DNA of 64,000 nucleotides from JAQVEB01 sp028698105. GTDB lineage: Bacteria; Bacteroidota; Bacteroidia; Bacteroidales; Dysgonomonadaceae. Location: NCBI GenBank assembly GCA_964293155.1, contig CAXYYA010000017.1:1-64000 (forward strand). Reading direction: 5' to 3'. Numbering within the stretch: position 1 is the first letter of the stretch; every line of letters begins with the position of its first letter. A program made the translations under genes and the position numbers. The notes beneath the pieces were generated by a model. The model did no database searches, was not told where the DNA came from, and saw nothing but the letters and a program-made list of their open reading frames with translations. This document shows, one piece after another, positions 61,699 to 64,000 of this stretch.

Positions 61699-63543
61699 AT
61701 GAAAAGAAATATAAAATATTATATCGCAGCCTTCTTGCTTTCTTCTGTATTATTATCATGCAACAGTGATTGGCTGGAAAGGAGTCCGAAAACAATCATC
61801 ACGGAGGAGCAGGTATGGAATGATCCGAAACAAATTGTTGGATTATTGGCGAATTATTACAACAGGTTGGCAATATTCACCGGTCTTGAAGGAAATTGGC
61901 GCGATAAAACGTTGTTTGACGATGCAATGTGGTCCGGATATTCAGGTGAGGAATGGCGCAATCAGATGTCATCATACGGAAACAATCTCGGTGAACTCTG
62001 GGATTATTATTTGATCAGAGACATTAACCTTGCGATTGAAAATATTGATGAGTACAGTACGTCACTCACTGATGCGCAGAAGCAAGGCTTTCAAGCGGAA
62101 CTCCGGTTCCTCAGGGCATATCAATATTTTGAAATGGTAAAACGTATGGGGGGAGTTCCTCTCATTACCGAGCAACTGATATACGATTTCAGTGGAGATC
62201 CATCGGGTTTACAACACCCACGGGCAACAGAAGCTGAAGTTTACGATTTTATAGCCAGTGAAGTTGACGCAATTAAAGATCAATTGGGTAACGGCGGGAG
62301 TGTAACCCGCGCGAACAAATATATTGCCCTTGCCTTAAAGAGCCGCGCCATGTTGTATGCCGGATCGTTGGCAAAGTACAATAACCTGATGGCTGTGCCT
62401 ATAACAACCCCTGGCGGCGAGGTCGGAATTCCCGCTTCAAGAGCGCAGGGATATTACCAGGCTTCTTTAGACGCTTCGCTCGAAATCATTAATTCTGGTA
62501 TTTATTCTTTATATAAAAATAATACCCAACTCGGCGAGAATTTTTACGAAATTTTCGATAAAAAGACAAACAATACCGAAGTAATATGGGTGAAGGATTA
62601 CAAGCAATCCGCCGATAAGCGACACTGGTTCTCGTACGACAACATTGCTCGCGGACTTCGTGAAGATAACCTGGCTTCTTCATGTATTACACCTGTTTTG
62701 AATTTAGTTGAAAGTTATCCGTATTTAGACGGATCAAAAGGAACGTTGAAAAACAGAAATGCCGGTAATACTGATTATATTTATTACAGCACACTGGATG
62801 GAATATATGCAAATAAAGATTGGCGCCTTTACGGCACGGTATTATATTCTGGTGCGACTTTCAAGGGATTGCCGGCCGGAATACAAGCCGGTGTTAAAGT
62901 TTGGGATGGTTCAGGATATAAAACGATTGAAGGAGAAAACATTGGTACTACGTACACCGATGGTAAAACGTTGGTTGGCAATTCTGGCCCTCACCGCTCA
63001 ATGCAGGAAGTTTCCAATTCTGGGTTTTACTTGCGTAAATTTATTCAATCCGGAGCCGGAACAAGTACACGTGGTATCAGAAGCGATAACTGGTGGATAT
63101 ACTTTCGTTTGGGAGAAATCTATTTGAATGCTGCGGAAGCTGCTATGGAGCTAGGACAGTCCAATGCCGTTAATTATGTGAATACGTTGCGTGAAAGAGC
63201 CGGATATCCCGCAAACAGCTTATCTTCGCTTAATTTGGAAACAATAATGAACGAAAGACGCATTGAGTTGGCTTTCGAGGATCACCGGTATTTCGACTTG
63301 AAAAGATGGAGGAAAGCTCACATACTTTGGGACGGTGATAGAAATAATCCTCAGGCAATGTTGTATGCTCTCTATCCTTATCGTGTGGTCGGCGGGTCTC
63401 ATGACGGACAGTATGTATTTGATAAAATGATAGCGCCGAGGTTTTTAACTCCCCGCTACTTCCAATTGTCGAACTATTACACTTTCATACCTCAATACGT
63501 GAGAGATAATAATCCTAAAATTGTTCCAAATCCATTCCAATAA
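61699..63543 (+). CDS. SusD/RagB-family glycan-binding lipoprotein
   Basis: A 614-residue lipoprotein (SSVLLSC lipobox, Cys21) with the SusD architecture: an N-terminal helical part, AELRFLRAYQYFEMVKRMGGVPLIT near 134-158, and the C-terminal motifs NERRIELAFEDHRYFDLKRW and NPKIVPNPF. It should bind the glycan that the adjacent SusC imports. Of ordinary length, next to a DUF3823-like gene 12 bp on. Confidence 0.95.
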   Translation: MKRNIKYYIAAFLLSSVLLSCNSDWLERSPKTIITEEQVWNDPKQIVGLLANYYNRLAIFTGLEGNWRDKTLFDDAMWSGYSGEEWRNQMSSYGNNLGELWDYYLIRDINLAIENIDEYSTSLTDAQKQGFQAELRFLRAYQYFEMVKRMGGVPLITEQLIYDFSGDPSGLQHPRATEAEVYDFIASEVDAIKDQLGNGGSVTRANKYIALALKSRAMLYAGSLAKYNNLMAVPITTPGGEVGIPASRAQGYYQASLDASLEIINSGIYSLYKNNTQLGENFYEIFDKKTNNTEVIWVKDYKQSADKRHWFSYDNIARGLREDNLASSCITPVLNLVESYPYLDGSKGTLKNRNAGNTDYIYYSTLDGIYANKDWRLYGTVLYSGATFKGLPAGIQAGVKVWDGSGYKTIEGENIGTTYTDGKTLVGNSGPHRSMQEVSNSGFYLRKFIQSGAGTSTRGIRSDNWWIYFRLGEIYLNAAEAAMELGQSNAVNYVNTLRERAGYPANSLSSLNLETIMNERRIELAFEDHRYFDLKRWRKAHILWDGDRNNPQAMLYALYPYRVVGGSHDGQYVFDKMIAPRFLTPRYFQLSNYYTFIPQYVRDNNPKIVPNPFQ

Positions 63544-63555
63544 TAAATAAAAGTT

Positions 63556-64000
63556 ATGAAATCAAAAATAGCATACTTTGTATTTAGTTTTGTACTTGTA
63601 TTTCTTTTCTCCCGTTGTGAGAAAGATAATTACGATGCTCCGACTTCCATGCTGACGGGTAAGGTTACCTATAATAACGAAGCACTGGGAGTCAGATCTA
63701 ACGCATTGCAACTTGAGTTATGGCAACACGGTTACCAAAATTTTGTAAAAATCCCTGTTTTTATTAATCAGGATGGGTCTTATTCGGCCGTTTTATTTGA
63801 TGGCAATTATAAGCTGGTTCGGATGAATGGCGCTCCGTGGGAAAATAACGTTGATAGTATTGATGTCGTGGTAAAAGGTAACACGATAGTAGATGTACCG
63901 GTTGTTCCGTATTTTACTGTAAACAATGTCACTTTTCAGAAGAATGGAAATCAGCTAACAGCGTCTTTTGTCGTGAACAAAGTCAGTACTCAAAGAAACC
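63556..64000 (+). CDS. DUF3823-type lipoprotein, partial (runs past the window)
   Basis: The frame opens with ATG at 63556 and stays open to the last base, so it continues beyond 64000. It has a signal peptide with a lipobox-like FLFSRC, then Glu-Lys-Asp and YDAPTSMLTGKVTYNNEAL, VFINQDGSYSAVLFDGNYKLV and VDVPVVPYFTVNN, the pattern of DUF3823 proteins commonly found after SusD genes. It is probably a surface glycan-binding accessory of the arabinan locus. Only the first 148 codons can be seen. Confidence 0.8.
   Translation, partial: MKSKIAYFVFSFVLVFLFSRCEKDNYDAPTSMLTGKVTYNNEALGVRSNALQLELWQHGYQNFVKIPVFINQDGSYSAVLFDGNYKLVRMNGAPWENNVDSIDVVVKGNTIVDVPVVPYFTVNNVTFQKNGNQLTASFVVNKVSTQRN

Overview
The window looks like a chromosomal segment of a member of the Bacteroidales, plausibly a relative of Proteiniphilum, Petrimonas or Dysgonomonas; that placement is an inference from gene content, not from a marker gene. 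Supporting signs are paired SusC/SusD genes, a hybrid two-component sensor, an ECF sigma/FecR pair, many lipoprotein signals, BACON and fimbrillin-type domains, moderate-to-low GC, and repeated TAnnTTTG -7 boxes typical of Bacteroidetes promoters.

Left end (about 1-12,960, all minus strand): an arabinose-type polysaccharide utilisation locus. In transcription order it has an ECF sigma factor, a FecR-type anti-sigma factor, a SusC with an N-terminal STN domain, a SusD, a C-terminally truncated alpha/alpha-barrel glycosidase, a beta-propeller glycosidase-like protein and two GH127-type (DUF1680) beta-L-arabinofuranosidase-like enzymes. The STN-SusC/FecR/sigma trio suggests regulation by substrate sensing across the envelope.

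13,000-31,400: mostly housekeeping and envelope genes. These include three uncharacterised membrane genes, a GNAT acetyltransferase, a DsbA-family protein next to a 16-unit heptanucleotide array, and ClpC. They are followed by a TetR-led operon encoding an outer-membrane barrel, an ABC ATPase, two FtsX-type permeases and a LolA-like carrier, which together could form a complete export route to the outer membrane. Then come Dps, two parts of an iron/cobalamin-type ABC importer, an AI-2E-family protein, an SDR, a flavin protein and a DUF192 protein.

31,400-40,640: groES-groEL, with a sigma-54-like promoter sequence upstream and an unusual set of inverted decamer repeats between the two genes. 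Next is a plus-strand group of three: an Oar-like TonB-dependent receptor, a lipoprotein with BACON and OB-fold-like repeats, and a lipoprotein that joins a fimbrillin-like N-terminus to a DNA/RNA non-specific endonuclease. This is the best candidate in the window for a poorly described system, possibly surface capture and degradation of extracellular nucleic acid.

40,640-48,830: a repeat-rich stretch with a transposase relic, a 19-bp inverted-repeat element, a GIY-YIG gene interrupted by a stop codon and REP-like inverted sequences, plus a sugar-acid group (SMP-30 lactonase, two Gfo/Idh/MocA oxidoreductases, GntP permease, zinc-type dehydrogenase) and a tRNA-Gln.

Right end (48,900-64,000): tyrS, then a second arabinose/arabinan locus. 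GH51 and GH43 genes run leftward, and a 1,417-residue hybrid two-component sensor, a SusC, a SusD and the start of a DUF3823-type lipoprotein run rightward off the window. The two ends therefore hold two arabinose-directed loci with different regulators (ECF/FecR versus hybrid sensor).
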